Shown piece after piece: positions 35,017 through 44,644 of a DNA stretch of 64,000 nt. The stretch spans positions 124,001-188,000 of the forward strand of contig NZ_RQFK01000026.1 in assembly GCF_004770765.1 (NCBI RefSeq), written 5' to 3'. How positions within the stretch are numbered: position 1 is the first letter of the stretch; every line of letters begins with the position of its first letter. The DNA is from Leptospira noumeaensis. Its GTDB lineage: Bacteria > Spirochaetota > Leptospiria > Leptospirales > Leptospiraceae. Below the pieces are notes generated by a model. It made no database searches, had not been told where the DNA came from, and saw only the letters and a list, made by a program, of their open reading frames with translations. The translations under genes and the position numbers were made by a program.

Positions 35017-36012
35017 ATGGGACAAGGAACGAAAAAAAAGACAATTCGGATAGACAAGTCACAAGTTCCAAAGAGGATTTCGTTTGTGGGACTTCCCGAT
35101 TCTGAAATACTTCACCTCTTAACGGCAATTAGCCGTGAATTAGTATGTCTCCATGAACCAGACGGAACCTATATTTATGTAAGTCCCAACTCAGAAAAAA
35201 TCATTGGTTACAAGTCCGAAGAACTGATTGGTAAAAATCCATACGACTACTTTCACCCTGACGAAAAAAGACTCATCGACGAAAGGTCTCACCAACCAAT
35301 CCTCCGGGGAGAAACGAACATCCACACAACTTTCCGTTTTTTACACAAAGATGGAAACTACATTTGGTTACAGTCTGACAATCGTTTGACAATCCATCCC
35401 ACAACAGGAAAAAAATACATCCACACGTCTTCTCGCGATATTTCTGAAAAAATAGATACGGAAGCAAACTTAGAACTTGCGGAACGTAGATTCAAAACAA
35501 TGTTTCACGATTCACCCATTGGTCTTGTACAAACTAGCAAAAATGGGTTTATCGATGAAACAAACGAGGCCTTCGCCAACTTTTTAGGTTATAAAGTTTT
35601 TGAAATCATTGGAAAACATTTTTCTGAAATTAGTTCTGTGGACGAATTGGAAGAAAATTTAAAACTCAGAGATGAAGTCCAAAAAGGAATCATCGACAAC
35701 TATTCGATTGAAAAACAATACATTCATAAATCGGGAAATAAAGTTTGGGCATCCATTACAGTAACTGTGCTTAGAGATGATAAAGGCCACCCCATCCACT
35801 ACTTAGCACAAGTCATAGACATTGACGAAAGGAAAAAAAAGGAAACACAACTTCTGGAAAACCTGGAGAATCTCAAAGGGTCGGCGGACCATTTGAACCA
35901 AATTTTGGATTTAATACAAAATGCCAATGGTGACTCAGATCCCAAAAATTGGGAAGATCCTTTACTGAAAGCCGTCAAAAATCTAAAATCGCTCCTTTCC
36001 GGCGGTTCTTGA
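35017..36012 (+). CDS. Tandem PAS-domain signalling protein without output domain
   Basis: Two PAS domains with PAC motifs: about 30-148 (LVCLHEPDGTYIYVSPNSEKIIGY, ending SRDISEKID) and about 155-278 (FHDSPIGLVQTSKNGFIDETN, ending AQVIDIDERKKKE). A short coiled coil (about 275-300) follows and the chain ends at 331. No kinase, cyclase, GGDEF or HTH domain is attached. Such proteins usually act as sensory partners of kinases. A single-domain response regulator lies 230 bp downstream on the same strand. Ligand unknown. Both ends are clean, so this does not look like a truncated kinase, although loss of a C-terminal kinase in an ancestor is possible. Confidence 0.85.
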   Translation: MGQGTKKKTIRIDKSQVPKRISFVGLPDSEILHLLTAISRELVCLHEPDGTYIYVSPNSEKIIGYKSEELIGKNPYDYFHPDEKRLIDERSHQPILRGETNIHTTFRFLHKDGNYIWLQSDNRLTIHPTTGKKYIHTSSRDISEKIDTEANLELAERRFKTMFHDSPIGLVQTSKNGFIDETNEAFANFLGYKVFEIIGKHFSEISSVDELEENLKLRDEVQKGIIDNYSIEKQYIHKSGNKVWASITVTVLRDDKGHPIHYLAQVIDIDERKKKETQLLENLENLKGSADHLNQILDLIQNANGDSDPKNWEDPLLKAVKNLKSLLSGGS

Positions 36013-36242
36013 TGGCACCCACTTAGGAATTCCTGATTTTTACCTTTGGCAGGATGATCCTTCCGAACCAAGAAGAGAGCAATTTTTTAAGTATAATGAG
36101 ACTTTTCATCGTCAGATGAGAAAAGGACTCTAGGATTATTTTTGGTTCAAAGTAAAATCGAATCTGCGGGAGAAAGGATAGAGGTACGTTCCCAATTAGA
36201 GGAAGGAACCATTTTTGTTATGTACTTTTCCAACGGGAGCCG

Positions 36243-36644
36243 ATGATGAATCCAAAAATTTGTGTCATCGACGATGACCAGATCTACCAATTCACGACGA
36301 AAAAAATAATTTCGAATGCAGGAATCAAAGGAGAAATCCTAGTTTTCTCTGATGCGGAAAATGCTTTGGATTTTTTTCATGCGGAATTTCAAAACAAAGA
36401 CAGGCTTCCCGACATAATCTTTTTAGATATCAATATGCCGCTTATGGACGGTTGGCAATTTTTAGATGCCTTTGAAAAAATCTTACCTAGTTTTCCAAAA
36501 TCCATTGAGGTTTTCCTTGTCAGTTCATCTGTCGACAGCGCCGACACAGACCGTGCTGCCAAAATTCCCATCATCTCCGGGTACATATTCAAACCCTTTA
36601 CAAAAGAAAAACTTTTGGAATCAATTTCGCACGTCCAATCTTAG
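36243..36644 (+). CDS. Single-domain response regulator (CheY-like)
   Basis: Receiver domain only, 133 residues. The acidic pocket is Asp10-Asp11-Asp12, the phospho-acceptor Asp62 lies in FLDINMP, the switch Ser is in FLVSSS (about 92-96) and the conserved Lys117 in IFKPF. The pattern fits the stand-alone receivers that pair with hybrid or PAS-type kinases. It begins with two Met codons (36243 and 36246). The next gene starts 29 bp later on the same strand. No DNA-binding output domain is present, so it should work by protein-protein contact. Confidence 0.88.
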   Translation: MMNPKICVIDDDQIYQFTTKKIISNAGIKGEILVFSDAENALDFFHAEFQNKDRLPDIIFLDINMPLMDGWQFLDAFEKILPSFPKSIEVFLVSSSVDSADTDRAAKIPIISGYIFKPFTKEKLLESISHVQS

Positions 36645-36673
36645 CTTGTCAGTATTTTACTTCGTATATAGAA

Positions 36674-38236
36674 ATGGACGCACACCTTATGGATCAGATA
36701 CTCAATTGGATTGAAACCTATCCTTTGTCTTCCACATTCGTTGGACTGTTGTTGTTTCTTGTTTTGGTTTTTATCCGAGACATCACACAAAAAACGCACA
36801 CGATTCAGAGAAACTTCCCGATCGTCGGCCGGCTTCGTTATTTCTTAGAAATGATTGGGCCCGAACTCAGACAATATTGGGTGGCCCACGATAAAGAAGA
36901 ACGTCCCTTCGATCGTACGGAAAGAAGTTGGATTTACGCCACAGCCAAAGGCCAAAACAATAACTTTGGATTTGGAACTACAGAAATCCAATACGAACCT
37001 GGATATCCTATCATCAAACACAAAGCCTTTCCTTATCCAGAAGCCAAGGCTTACATCCACAACCAAGACCCAAGTTGTATTCCCTGTTTAAAAATCATTG
37101 GGTCCAAACGTAAATTTCCTTATAGACCTTACTCTATCGTTAATATCTCTGCAATGTCCTTTGGTTCTCTTGGTAAAAATGCGGTGTTGGCACTGAATAG
37201 AGGTGCGAGGGATTCCGGCGCCTATCAGAACACAGGTGAAGGTGGCCTCAGCCATTACCATATGGAAGGTGCTGATATGGTTTGGCAAATTGGCACTGGA
37301 TACTTTGGAGCCAGAGACAAATCAGGAAAGTTTAGTTTGGATGTTTTAAAAGAGAAAGTGGCAAAAAATCCATGTATCAAAATGATTGAAATCAAACTTT
37401 CACAGGGCGCCAAACCAGGGAAAGGTGGAATCCTTCCTGCAAAAAAAGTAAACGCAGAAATTGCTGCCATCCGCCATGTAGAAGAAGGTAAAGATTGTAT
37501 CTCTCCCAACTCACACAGTGAGTTTACCAATGTCAAAGAACTCGTTCAATTCATAGAAAGAATCGCTTCTGGAACCGGATTACCTGTCGGAATCAAAAGT
37601 GCCGTTGGGGAAATTGAATTTTGGGAAGAACTGGCCCGTGAAATGAAACAAACTTCTCTAGGCCCAGACTTCATCACCATCGATGGTGGAGAAGGGGGAA
37701 CAGGTGCCGCTCCTCTCACCTATGCAGACCATGTATCCTTACCTTTTAAAATAGGATTCCAAAGAGTTTATACTCTGTTTCAAAAAGAAGGATTGTCCGA
37801 ACAAATTGTTTGGATTGGTTCAGGAAAACTTGGATTTCCTGACCGAGCCGTCGTAGCAATCGCCATGGGATGTGATCTCATCAATATCGCAAGAGAAGCC
37901 ATGTTGTCTATCGGTTGTATCCAAGCACAGAAATGCCATACAGATCATTGTCCTGCAGGGGTTGCCACTCAGAACTGGTGGTTGCAACGCGGAGTGGATC
38001 CAACCATCAAAGGAAAACGTGCGGCCAAGTACATCCAAGGATTTCGAAAAGAACTTTTGAGTTTGGCCCATTCTTGTGGTTACGAACACCCGGGCCAATT
38101 CACAGGCCAAGATATCGAAATTAGTATGGGTATGAACCGGTACCAAACCTTAGAGGGGTTACTCGGTTACAAAAGAGATGAAGTGAATTTTACAAAACTT
38201 CAAGATTATACAGTTTTTCCAAAACGACAAGCCTAA
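36674..38236 (+). CDS. FMN-binding glutamate synthase-like protein, membrane-anchored
   Basis: Related to the central FMN/Fe-S domain of glutamate synthase (GltB) and archaeal-type GltS. One N-terminal membrane segment (about 20-38) precedes a (beta-alpha)8 FMN domain: ISAMSFGSLGKNA, NTGEGGLSHYH, KLSQGAKPGKGG, ITIDGGEGGTGAAPLTY and VWIGSGKLGFPD. Three Cys typical of the 3Fe-4S site are present (SIGCIQAQKCHTDHCPAG, about 415-426). It lacks the glutaminase domain, so its substrate may not be glutamine. The family is widespread but poorly characterised. The cyclase gene begins at the base after its stop, pointing to co-transcription. Confidence 0.88.
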   Translation: MDAHLMDQILNWIETYPLSSTFVGLLLFLVLVFIRDITQKTHTIQRNFPIVGRLRYFLEMIGPELRQYWVAHDKEERPFDRTERSWIYATAKGQNNNFGFGTTEIQYEPGYPIIKHKAFPYPEAKAYIHNQDPSCIPCLKIIGSKRKFPYRPYSIVNISAMSFGSLGKNAVLALNRGARDSGAYQNTGEGGLSHYHMEGADMVWQIGTGYFGARDKSGKFSLDVLKEKVAKNPCIKMIEIKLSQGAKPGKGGILPAKKVNAEIAAIRHVEEGKDCISPNSHSEFTNVKELVQFIERIASGTGLPVGIKSAVGEIEFWEELAREMKQTSLGPDFITIDGGEGGTGAAPLTYADHVSLPFKIGFQRVYTLFQKEGLSEQIVWIGSGKLGFPDRAVVAIAMGCDLINIAREAMLSIGCIQAQKCHTDHCPAGVATQNWWLQRGVDPTIKGKRAAKYIQGFRKELLSLAHSCGYEHPGQFTGQDIEISMGMNRYQTLEGLLGYKRDEVNFTKLQDYTVFPKRQA

Positions 38237-40309
38237 ATGAAAAAACTCTTTCTGATTCTTATTTTATTCCAACTCAGTTGTCTTTCAGAGGAGAGGAATG
38301 TAAAAGCAGAAGCAGAGAAAGGTTATCTGGATCTAAGGAATCACTCTTTTACAGAACACGCATATATTGCCTTAAACGGGGAATGGAAATTTTTTTGGAA
38401 TACTCCACCTTCTAAAATCAGAGAAACAGATTCAGACTTTTATTTAAATCTTCCTAACCATTGGAATGGATACAAAATGCCTTACGGTTCTTTAGGTGGA
38501 TTTGGCCAGGCAAGTTTTAGAATCAAAATCAAACTGAATGAAAAACTTTCCGAAACCATGGCCCTCACAGTCCATGAACAGGACACTTCGTACGCCATTT
38601 ATGTAAACGGAAAGTATTTAGGAGGTTCGGGAATTCCTGGACCCAATGCGAACGAATTTGTTCCACAAGTTAAATCAACTTTGGTTGTTTTACCTGAAAC
38701 CTCTGACTTAACTATCGATCTTTATGTTGCCAATTATGTACATAGAAAAGGTGGAATTTGGAACGATATTGTTTTATCTACATATACAAATGCAGAAAGT
38801 AGACTTACCAAACGAAAAATAAACGAAACCATGTTATCCTCGGTTTTAGCCTTTGTTGGTTTATTTTTTCTAGTGATGTATTTTTACAATCGTGATGGGA
38901 AACATACCATGGGGATCTTTCTATTTTCTTTGGCAGTATTCTTTAGAACCATTTCCACCGGAGAGCGAATCATATCAGAATTTTATGATTTTCCTTATTG
39001 GTTTTTGTTACGACTGGAATACATTTCTTGGTTCTGGTCGGCTCCCCTACTTTATCATTATTTTTATACACTTTTTCCCGAAGACTTTTCTAAAAAAGTG
39101 GGGAACTTCTTTTATACACTTTCGTTCATTTTAAGTTTAGGATTGTTATTACCACCTGTTTATTTTACGGAAACGGCATCCATTTATCCGATCGCTTTTG
39201 TTGGTAACGGTGTTTATATTTTTGTTTATTTGTATAGAGCTTACAAAAAAAGCAGAATGGAATCAAAGCTCTTGTTAGCTGGCATGCTCTTAGTTTTAGT
39301 TGCTGCCACAAACGATGTCCTACATGCAGAATCTTACATCCACACCATGTACGTCGGTCCTACGAGCGTAGTGGTATTTGTATTTTTGCAAGTCATCACT
39401 TTTGGACGGATTGTTCGCCAAAACATCACCAAATCTTTGGAATTTGCCCACGAACAAAAACAACTCAGCCATTCCTTTAGCCGTTTTGTTCCCACAGAAT
39501 TTCTATTCCATTTGGGTAAAGCGGACATTCGGCAAGTGGATCTAGGTGACCAAGTCCAAAAGAGAATGACCATCCTCTTTGCGGATATCAGATCCTTTAC
39601 CGAGTTTTCAGAAACATTAACTCCTAAGGAAAATTTTGACTTTTTAAATAGTTATCTCCAAAGAGTGGGTCCAATCATCAGACACAACAATGGATTCATC
39701 GATAAATTCATTGGGGATGCGGTAATGGCTTTATTTCCTTATGATACCAATGATGCGGTCAAAGCAGCCGTAGAAATGCAAGAAGCCATTCGGATTTACA
39801 ACGGGCATAGATCCAATTGTGGTTATATCCCCATCGAAGTAGGAATTGGGATTCACACAGGAAACCTCACCTTAGGAATCTTAGGCGAACACAAACGAAT
39901 GGAAGGAACCGTTATTTCCGACGCTGTCAACCTTGCCTCTCGGATCGAAGGAATCACCAAACTCTTTTCTTCTCGAATTGTGATTAGTGCTGACACTTTT
40001 ATCGAAGCATCTGAAGGATTAGGATACCATTACCGACTCCTCGACCGTGTGGCCATCAAAGGAAAAACAGAATCTGTTTTTGTTGTGGAAGTTTTGGATG
40101 GATACGAACCCGAAAAAGCAGCAAGACTTGTTTCTACAAAAGATGATTATACTCTCGCCTTGGATGCCTTCCGGCGAGAAGATTTTGAAGAGGCCATTGA
40201 AGGATTTTCCAAACTACTCGATACAAACCCCGACGACTCTGTTTCACGATTGTTTTTGGAGCGTTGTCACGAAGCGCGAACCAAACCAAAAATGGAACTG
40301 GGAAGTTAA
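38237..40309 (+). CDS. 7TM-DISM class III adenylate/guanylate cyclase, intact catalytic site
   Basis: Lipoprotein-type signal (LFQLSC, about Cys15), 7TMR-DISM jelly-roll sensor (about 35-185), seven membrane helices (about 195-390), cyclase domain (about 420-620) and a TPR-like tail (about 630-690). Both metal-binding Asp are present (FADIRSFTEF, about 449; FIGDAVMALF, about 493), as are the purine-side Lys (FIDK) and the Asn/Arg pair (DAVNLASRIEG). It should be active. It shares architecture with the two cyclases at 1-4227, so the window holds three paralogues. It begins directly after the stop of the FMN enzyme, with no gap. Confidence 0.9.
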   Translation: MKKLFLILILFQLSCLSEERNVKAEAEKGYLDLRNHSFTEHAYIALNGEWKFFWNTPPSKIRETDSDFYLNLPNHWNGYKMPYGSLGGFGQASFRIKIKLNEKLSETMALTVHEQDTSYAIYVNGKYLGGSGIPGPNANEFVPQVKSTLVVLPETSDLTIDLYVANYVHRKGGIWNDIVLSTYTNAESRLTKRKINETMLSSVLAFVGLFFLVMYFYNRDGKHTMGIFLFSLAVFFRTISTGERIISEFYDFPYWFLLRLEYISWFWSAPLLYHYFYTLFPEDFSKKVGNFFYTLSFILSLGLLLPPVYFTETASIYPIAFVGNGVYIFVYLYRAYKKSRMESKLLLAGMLLVLVAATNDVLHAESYIHTMYVGPTSVVVFVFLQVITFGRIVRQNITKSLEFAHEQKQLSHSFSRFVPTEFLFHLGKADIRQVDLGDQVQKRMTILFADIRSFTEFSETLTPKENFDFLNSYLQRVGPIIRHNNGFIDKFIGDAVMALFPYDTNDAVKAAVEMQEAIRIYNGHRSNCGYIPIEVGIGIHTGNLTLGILGEHKRMEGTVISDAVNLASRIEGITKLFSSRIVISADTFIEASEGLGYHYRLLDRVAIKGKTESVFVVEVLDGYEPEKAARLVSTKDDYTLALDAFRREDFEEAIEGFSKLLDTNPDDSVSRLFLERCHEARTKPKMELGS

Positions 40310-40310
40310 T

Positions 40311-41612
40311 TCAGCTTAGTTTACGTTTGGCTTGAAAATAATAACCCATTCCAAGTAAAATTCCAATACCTAAAACTCCAAGAGCTAAATACGGCTCAGA
40401 AATACAAACAGAACCAAGTGCGACTAGTCCCAGAACCATGGCAATTCCAGGTAGGAATGGATACAATGGTGCTTTATATGGCCTTTCCATATTTGGCTCT
40501 TTTTTACGGAGAACAAAATAGGAAACTAAACTTAAGAGATACATACCACAAGCACCTAATGCAGAAATGGTGATAAGTTCAGCAGTATCCAAAAAACACA
40601 TACAAAAAATTCCCAAGGTTCCTCCAGAAAGGACAGCATTCCCTGGTACCGAAGAACCTTTGCTTAACTTTGAAAGGTAATTTGGCAAATACCCTTCCTT
40701 TGCCATAGCATAAACCAACCGAGAATTTCCAAGGATGATCCCAAAAAGTGAGGCCACAAGTCCAAATAAACCAATAAAGGTAAATACAAAAGGCCAAATT
40801 TGATCTTTGCCGTATAACTTTTGCAATACATAAGACAGTGGATAATCCAATTCAGAAATTTCTTTGATATCTACAACAGAAGCAGTAAAAACAAAAATAA
40901 GTCCCGCCAAACAGAGTAAAGTTAAAATACCAGCAGTGTATCCAATAGGAATGTCCTTTGCTGGATTACGAACTTCTTCGGAAGCCAAAGCCACTCCTTC
41001 CACTGCCAGAAAAAACCAAATGGCAAATGGAATGGAAAGAAAAACGGAACCCCAAGAAATGGAATGAACTTCTGGAAAATTAGGAATACGTTGGAAAGAA
41101 ATATGAGGAACCAAAAATGTTAAGTATAGTAAAAGCCCAAACACGGCCACAAGTGTAACGAATAATTCAAAACGTGCAGTTTGTTTGATCCCCGTTAAGT
41201 TGATTAACAACAACAAACAAAACATAACAATCCCAGCACCAAACTCTGGAATGACGGGAAATAGAAAATGAATGTATCCACCGAGGGCAGAAGCAATGGC
41301 AGGTGGGGCGAGTAAAAATTCTACAAGAACCAAATACCCAGTGACGAGTCCAAACAAATCTCCGAGAGCCCTTTTTGCATAAGCAGATGGTCCACCGGAT
41401 TGTGGGATGCTAGCAGCAAGTTCAGTAAAACAAAGTGCAAAAAGAACATAGAAAGTAGCAATCAATGCTACAGCAAAACTAAATTCCCAAAAACTAGCTT
41501 TTGACCATCCAAAGTTCCAACCAAAATAATCACCAGAAATCACAAGCCCAACAGCGATGCCCCATAAATGGACAGAATGTAGAACTTTATGCATCTTTGG
41601 ATCTTCTTTCAT
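40311..41612 (-). CDS. APC-superfamily permease, ethanolamine-permease-like
   Basis: Twelve-helix amino acid-polyamine-organocation transporter, 433 residues from the start chosen here. The N-terminal GLVISGDYFGWNFGW is characteristic of the ethanolamine permease group, followed by ELAASIPQSGGPSAYAKRALG and FFLAVEGVALASEEVRNP. I prefer the ATG at 41612 because an AAGAGG lies just before it. The upstream ATG at 41645 has no ribosome-binding site. No ethanolamine ammonia-lyase genes are nearby, so the substrate remains a guess (ethanolamine or an amino acid). Convergent with the cyclase gene, 1-bp gap. Confidence 0.85.
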   Translation of the reverse strand: MKEDPKMHKVLHSVHLWGIAVGLVISGDYFGWNFGWSKASFWEFSFAVALIATFYVLFALCFTELAASIPQSGGPSAYAKRALGDLFGLVTGYLVLVEFLLAPPAIASALGGYIHFLFPVIPEFGAGIVMFCLLLLINLTGIKQTARFELFVTLVAVFGLLLYLTFLVPHISFQRIPNFPEVHSISWGSVFLSIPFAIWFFLAVEGVALASEEVRNPAKDIPIGYTAGILTLLCLAGLIFVFTASVVDIKEISELDYPLSYVLQKLYGKDQIWPFVFTFIGLFGLVASLFGIILGNSRLVYAMAKEGYLPNYLSKLSKGSSVPGNAVLSGGTLGIFCMCFLDTAELITISALGACGMYLLSLVSYFVLRKKEPNMERPYKAPLYPFLPGIAMVLGLVALGSVCISEPYLALGVLGIGILLGMGYYFQAKRKLS

Positions 41613-41645
41613 ACCACCTCTTTTTGCTGAAACAATTGTGTACAT

Positions 41646-41672
41646 ATTGAATCACACACTTACATTGAATCA
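41646..41672. repeat. Direct repeat upstream of the permease gene
   Basis: ATTGAATCA occurs twice, at 41646-41654 and 41664-41672, with an 18-bp period, between the permease and the divergent gene at 41878. The position suits a regulator site for the permease. Nothing else clear was seen in the 265-bp gap. Confidence 0.4.
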
Positions 41673-41877
41673 AAAAACTTAATATACGAATCATACTACA
41701 TCTATTATCAGCAACTTTTTTCAAATTCGAATGAGATTGTTTGGCGAGATTCATCCAACTTCTTGCAAAATTGAGACCGATTTCTCGAAGTATTTCTGTT
41801 AAATGAAAAATTTCGGAATTGCAAATGATTCTAAATCCTAATAATATAGGGAAAATACTAGAAAACGGACCTAAAAA

Positions 41878-42696
41878 ATGCGAAACATCAATTTAACCTT
41901 AATTATACTTTTATTTTTCATTTATCCTTTAAGTGCAGTACAAACCATCCTTCTCAAACAAGGCAAATCCATCAAGGGGATCGTCACAAATCAAAACGTG
42001 GATAGTGTCGAAGTAGACACACAAAATGGAAAACACATGGTCATTTCCAAAAAAACTGTCCTAAAGATTATCTATAAAGACATTGCGGAATCAGAAGAAG
42101 AAATCATTCGTAAAGAAGAAGAAGAAAAACGAAAGTCGGAAAAAGAAAAAGCCATCGCCGCCAAACAAGAAGAAATCCGCAAACGTAGAGAAGAATTATC
42201 CAGACAAGACGCAGAAAAGAAAGCCAAACAAGAAGGGGGAGAAGTAGTAACCCATAGCCTTCGTGATTCTTTTGTTCTTGGGTCTGTTGCTGATGGTAAC
42301 ATGATCACTCTCGCTCCCGACTCGGCAAGATGTCAGGCCTTCCAAGAGTATACAGAATACTTTTGGTTGTTTGGTGCCTTACGTTTTAGTGAACCAAATT
42401 GGGATGAATTACTTCCCAAAGACAGCCGTCCGGTTCGTATCAAACAAACATCAACTTGGACAGACATGGCAATCACCTTACTGGGTGGATTTCTCATTAC
42501 AGTCACTCGTAAGACAATTGTTGTTGATGTTTGTGAAGGAAATGGTTTCCGCATGGTTTCTGATTCCGAAATCAAACGCATCAAAGATGAAGCCGTAGAA
42601 CAAATCAGAACCGAACAAGAACTGAAAGAAGCAGAAGAAAAATACGAATTAGAACAACTCGAAAAAGATTTAGAATCTTTGAAGAAGAAGAAGTAA
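41878..42696 (+). CDS. Exported coiled-coil protein of unknown function
   Basis: Signal peptide (MRNINLTLIILLFFIYPLSA, about 1-20), a short beta domain around ILLKQGKSIKGIVTNQNVDSV (about 24-62), a charged coiled coil very rich in Glu and Lys (about 72-118), a beta-type stretch (RCQAFQEYTEYFWLFGALRF to TRKTIVVDVCEG, about 147-225) and a second C-terminal coiled coil. The middle part, with Trp-rich strands and TWTDMAITLLGGFLITVTRKT, faintly recalls small Bor/Iss-type envelope proteins, but I do not assign it. It lies 20 bp upstream of the first of four paralogous lipoproteins and may be co-transcribed with that gene. Confidence 0.65.
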   Translation: MRNINLTLIILLFFIYPLSAVQTILLKQGKSIKGIVTNQNVDSVEVDTQNGKHMVISKKTVLKIIYKDIAESEEEIIRKEEEEKRKSEKEKAIAAKQEEIRKRREELSRQDAEKKAKQEGGEVVTHSLRDSFVLGSVADGNMITLAPDSARCQAFQEYTEYFWLFGALRFSEPNWDELLPKDSRPVRIKQTSTWTDMAITLLGGFLITVTRKTIVVDVCEGNGFRMVSDSEIKRIKDEAVEQIRTEQELKEAEEKYELEQLEKDLESLKKKK

Positions 42697-42716
42697 AAAT
42701 TAGAACGGAACTGAAT

Positions 42717-43547
42717 ATGAATCTTAGATTTTTACAACTACCTTTCTTTCCTTTTCATCAGCTAACAAAGGGAATTTGTATCTTACTTGTTCCTTTTTTA
42801 ATGTTTCAAAATTGTTATTTCAATCCGGTTGTGAATGGAATCTTAAATCCAAAGGTAGAAGAGTCTGACTCATCCGCATTGCTTGGATTAGCTGGTGGAC
42901 TTGGGGGTTCAGCATCTACCGTTAGCATCACTGGCCAAATCAAAAAGCTGGGTGTTTCTCTTGTTGGCGTCGACGTCAGCTTAGGAACCCCTTTATTTTC
43001 TTCGAAGAATACTATCTCTTCTACAACAAATACGGCTGGAAGATTCTATCTAGATATCCCAACGGGATCGGCAACCTTACAGTTTTCGGATGGAGGTACC
43101 TTAGTAACCATCCAATTAATGGTCACACCAATAGGAGCGACTGTTGGCTTTATTAACAATTCTAGCTATTCAGTCCAAAATTTAGATGTTTATGTCCTTG
43201 GGTCAGAGCCTCCTGTTTATTTGGAGTTGCTATCGTCCATGCCTTTTGATGGAGCAGTGATTAATAGTAGTAACTACTATGACTTCGTTCCTGATGGAAG
43301 ATTTCTATTTACCTTCTCTGAAGAAGTCGATTATGAAGCCAGTTCCTCCGCAAGTTTCATTATCAATCCATCACTTGATGAATTGACTATTGACTTTTCA
43401 AAAGAAAACGTGTATATCCTTCCTAGCTTCTCTCTTTCACCAAATCAATTTTATACCATTACATTAAATTCTGGTATCAAATCACTAACTGGTAAATCGA
43501 ATAGACCGACGACAATCCAATTTATGACTGGGGATCTATTCTTATAG
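42717..43547 (+). CDS. Lipoprotein, family member 1 of 4, with Big_5-like C-terminal domain
   Basis: The lipobox Cys is in FQNCYFNPVVNGILNPKVEE (Cys about 38), the motif shared with the next three genes. Residues about 70-150 form a carboxypeptidase-regulatory-like beta domain (ITGQIKKLGVSLVGVDVSL, then TAGRFYLDIPTGSATLQF). Residues about 170-275 resemble a bacterial Ig-like (Big_5/SbsA) domain: LSSMPFDGAVINSS, FTFSEEVD, YTITLNSGIKSLTGK. Such proteins sit on the outer membrane surface and may bind host or substrate polymers. The signal is long, so a later Met (residue 29, MFQNC) is not excluded, though it would leave no signal peptide. Confidence 0.78.
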   Translation: MNLRFLQLPFFPFHQLTKGICILLVPFLMFQNCYFNPVVNGILNPKVEESDSSALLGLAGGLGGSASTVSITGQIKKLGVSLVGVDVSLGTPLFSSKNTISSTTNTAGRFYLDIPTGSATLQFSDGGTLVTIQLMVTPIGATVGFINNSSYSVQNLDVYVLGSEPPVYLELLSSMPFDGAVINSSNYYDFVPDGRFLFTFSEEVDYEASSSASFIINPSLDELTIDFSKENVYILPSFSLSPNQFYTITLNSGIKSLTGKSNRPTTIQFMTGDLFL

Positions 43548-43662
43548 CTATTGAAGAACCCCTGCTCGAATGGAATTGACCCATTCTATAAGAAAACTTG
43601 AGCATTGAGTCGGTGTTTGCTTCAGTAGCAAAATTTTTACAAAAAGAATAGGATGGAAATTT

Positions 43663-44487
43663 ATGAGAATACAAATCCACAAAATCTATTTTATAATTTT
43701 CTTTCTTCCTTTTTTTTCTAACTGTTATTTCAATCCGGTTGTGAATGGGATTTTAAACCCGCTGGAAGAAGAAAATAATAATTCATTCCTTGGTCTGCTA
43801 GGCCTCGCACAAGGAACATCGAACCTAATGATCACAGGCCAAATCCGTAACCCCAATGGGGTTGTCATGTTAGGCCTTGGTTTAACACCTTCTGCTACTG
43901 CAAACAACATAAAATCTACATCACCTTATATGACTGATGCAGGAGGAAGGTTTTATCTTCCTTACCAATCCGGCAGGATTAGCTTTGACGTTTCACAGAA
44001 TGGCTCTCCCTTTTTTACTCTTATATTAAACGTTTTGAATCCAAACGGAATCACCGCAGAGACAGTTGGTGCTCCAGCAGGATTGGAAATATCCAATTTA
44101 AGAACCATTAGTGGCAGCGAGACCTCTACCTTTTTTGAGTTGGTCAATGCATATATTCTAGATGGAGAAAGTAATGAAATTCCGCTGCACAATGCAGAGG
44201 TATCAAATTGGATTCCAGCGTTTTTCTTTGCTTTTACAGAACCGACAATTCCTGCCTTAACAACAGGGCCATTAGCGGCTGATTGGATTTCTCAAAATAT
44301 TTCGATCTCACCAGCTGCTTCATTCGACAATTTTATGATAGTCACAGGAAATACATTGTCGGTTGCTCCAATGTCTTTACCTGGACCAGCTGTATATGAG
44401 ATTACTCTAAAGTCCGGAATCCTATCCGCAACAGGGAAATCTTTAACACCAAGGACGATTCGTTTTACATATAATTACGCCCCTTAA
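43663..44487 (+). CDS. Lipoprotein, family member 2 of 4
   Basis: Compact signal ending SNCYFNPVVNGILNPLEEEN (Cys about 21); the eleven residues from Cys to Leu are the same as in member 1. A carboxypeptidase-regulatory-like domain (ITGQIRNPNGVVMLGLGL, then DAGGRFYLPYQSGRISFDV, about 55-120) is followed by a Big_5-like C-terminal domain (FAFTEPT, YEITLKSGILSATGKSLTPRTIRF, about 175-274). It is clearly a tandem duplicate of member 1, spaced 115 bp, and the DNA around the Cys codon is also nearly identical. Function unknown; by topology a surface or periplasmic lipoprotein. Confidence 0.8.
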   Translation: MRIQIHKIYFIIFFLPFFSNCYFNPVVNGILNPLEEENNNSFLGLLGLAQGTSNLMITGQIRNPNGVVMLGLGLTPSATANNIKSTSPYMTDAGGRFYLPYQSGRISFDVSQNGSPFFTLILNVLNPNGITAETVGAPAGLEISNLRTISGSETSTFFELVNAYILDGESNEIPLHNAEVSNWIPAFFFAFTEPTIPALTTGPLAADWISQNISISPAASFDNFMIVTGNTLSVAPMSLPGPAVYEITLKSGILSATGKSLTPRTIRFTYNYAP

Positions 44488-44544
44488 GCCATATTAGAAT
44501 CTTTTTTTCAGGCACTGGATTATTTCACATAGTCAATAAATTTC

Positions 44545-44573
44545 TTGCCAAACATCACTACTTTCGATAGAAT
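44545..44573 (+). promoter_or_regulatory. Promoter of lipoprotein member 3
   Basis: TTGCCA (44545-44550), 17 bp, TAGAAT (44568-44573), each one mismatch from the sigma70 consensus. The start of transcription would be about 44580, leaving a 65-nt leader with a GGAG ribosome-binding site before the ATG at 44645. Confidence 0.5.
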
Positions 44574-44644
44574 TAACCCCTTAGGATTCTAACCCGAGAG
44601 AATTTTCTTTGTAAAACAATCCCTCTTTTTTCTGGAGAAACGAT

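Noticed and set aside
36013..36242. Possible small gene between the PAS protein and the receiver
   Set aside because: Only very short frames with no ribosome-binding site or conserved look; I see nothing supportable in these 230 bp.
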